Assembly (NCBI GenBank): GCA_022508445.1
Contig: JAFLVG010000002.1
Span: forward strand, 62,001 to 126,000
From: Clostridiales bacterium
Lineage (GTDB): Bacteria > Bacillota > Clostridia > Christensenellales > Pumilibacteraceae
DNA length: 64,000 nt
Direction: 5' to 3'
Positions 63,236-64,000 of the stretch are shown piece after piece (position 1 is the stretch's first letter; each line of letters begins with the position of its first letter). The position numbers and the translations under genes are program-made. The notes under the pieces are model-generated. The model was not told the DNA's origin, searched no databases, and saw nothing but the letters and a program-made list of their open reading frames with translations.

Positions 63236-64000
63236 TGAAGGTCTCTTACTTAAATGACGACTTTTTCAGTCGGTTAGAGACTTTGGCTTTGAATTTGCGC
63301 ACGGATTTGTCCGGTTTTTTCGGCGGCAAACATCTTGTTCGCACTTACGGTCAAACCGTCGAATTTGCCGATTACCGAGAATACATGCTCGGTGACGATA
63401 TAAGACGTATCGATTGGAACTTATACAGTCGTTTTGAAAAGTATTTTATCAAGTTATTTACTGACGAAAGGCAAATGCATACGCATGTCTATTTGGACTG
63501 CTCTGCTTCGATGAGTAAAGCCAATCCCGAAAAGGCGGCCTATGCCGTAGGCGTTGCCGCGGCGTTGGGGTTTTTGTCCGTACACAATATGGACAAGCTT
63601 TCGTATAGAATTGTTCAAGGCGATAGAGTGCAAGATCCTTTTGGAACAATCGTCGGGAAGAATACATTTTTTAAAGCAGTACGTGACTTGGAAAATCTGG
63701 ATTTCGACGGAGATTCGGATTTACTTTCTGCTATCAAAAGCGATGTCAATATAGGTTCTAACGACGGACTCACTGTTATTATTTCGGATTTCTTTACAGA
63801 GTGCGATTGGAAAAAAGCGGTTGACTATTTACGCTTTAAAAAGCGTCAAGTGTTGTTAGTTCAAGTTCTTTCTCCCGAGGAGATCGATCCCACCTACGAA
63901 GGGCGCGTCAATATGATAGACGCCGAAGCTATGGATATCGCGGATGAGAGAAACATGAAAATGAACATCACACGCAGTATGCGTTTGGCGTATGCGGAAG
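63235..64000 (+). CDS. DUF58 (VWA-like) protein, 3' end cut by the window
   Basis: The frame from ATG 63235 stays open to the end of the window, about 255 codons, so the ORF track omits it. The N-terminus has GKHLVRTYGQTVEFADYREY and the DUF58 signature GDDIRRIDWNLYSR near residue 55. A VWA-like metal site follows (YLDCSASMS, residue about 85), then TVIISDFF near 180. DUF58 proteins are partners of MoxR ATPases. The start overlaps the moxR-like stop. The missing C-terminus may contain further domain sequence. Confidence 0.92.
   Translation, partial: MKVSYLNDDFFSRLETLALNLRTDLSGFFGGKHLVRTYGQTVEFADYREYMLGDDIRRIDWNLYSRFEKYFIKLFTDERQMHTHVYLDCSASMSKANPEKAAYAVGVAAALGFLSVHNMDKLSYRIVQGDRVQDPFGTIVGKNTFFKAVRDLENLDFDGDSDLLSAIKSDVNIGSNDGLTVIISDFFTECDWKKAVDYLRFKKRQVLLVQVLSPEEIDPTYEGRVNMIDAEAMDIADERNMKMNITRSMRLAYAE

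Overview
The window looks like a chromosome piece from an uncultured, gut-type monoderm Bacillota, most likely Clostridia. The evidence is strong AGGAGG ribosome sites, consensus TTGACA-N17-TATAAT promoters, BspA/LRR_5 and InlB-repeat surface proteins, an Opp-type peptide importer, a DUF3737 protein next to a PatB-type lyase, and a Clostridia-style conjugative element. I cannot name a genus. Functional calls are by motif recognition only; no database was searched.

Region 1 (1 to about 16.5 kb, perhaps to 18.5 kb) is the right part of an integrative conjugative element. It holds the end of an unknown protein, a VirD4 coupling ATPase, a Cys/His-repeat surface protein, a two-helix VirB2-like pilin, a TrbL/VirB6-like channel protein, a PrgI-VirB4 fusion ATPase, and a large secreted protein that joins Ig-like modules and Cys/His repeats to a second copy of the pilin-like domain. 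A control cassette follows (TnpV-like protein, small hydrophobic protein, possible ribbon-helix-helix protein, small SHOCT-like protein). Then come three overlapping serine recombinases, the middle one without a catalytic domain. Past them lie a candidate structured RNA and an AT-rich Mrr-type restriction enzyme.

Region 2 (17.9-20.7 kb, minus strand) carries a lipoprotein, a PatB/MalY aminotransferase and a DUF3737 protein.

Region 3 (20.9-44.9 kb) has a 1518-residue InlB-repeat lipoprotein. After it comes what looks like one 19-kb operon: a cell-anchored subtilisin-like protease with LRR_5 repeats, two InlB-type lipoproteins, a full OppABCDF importer with odd charged extensions, and a small membrane protein. 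The layout suggests extracellular proteolysis coupled to peptide uptake.

Region 4 (44.9-48.9 kb) has an alpha/beta hydrolase, an O-antigen-ligase-like membrane protein, an Mrp-type Fe-S carrier and, convergent, a deoxyinosine/uracil-DNA glycosylase. Two genes here have starts that look leaderless.

Region 5 (49-64 kb) has a giant 3738-residue InlB/LRR_5 lipoprotein, then a membrane protein with a collagen-like segment, a MoxR ATPase and a DUF58 protein cut by the window end. The giant gene and the MoxR operon are preceded by the same roughly 90-bp promoter-plus-terminator-hairpin module. Points most worth a second look are the pilin-domain fusion adhesin, the duplicated promoter/leader module, the structured RNAs at 12.1-12.3 kb and 16.57-16.67 kb, the recombinase triplet, and the protease-to-importer operon.
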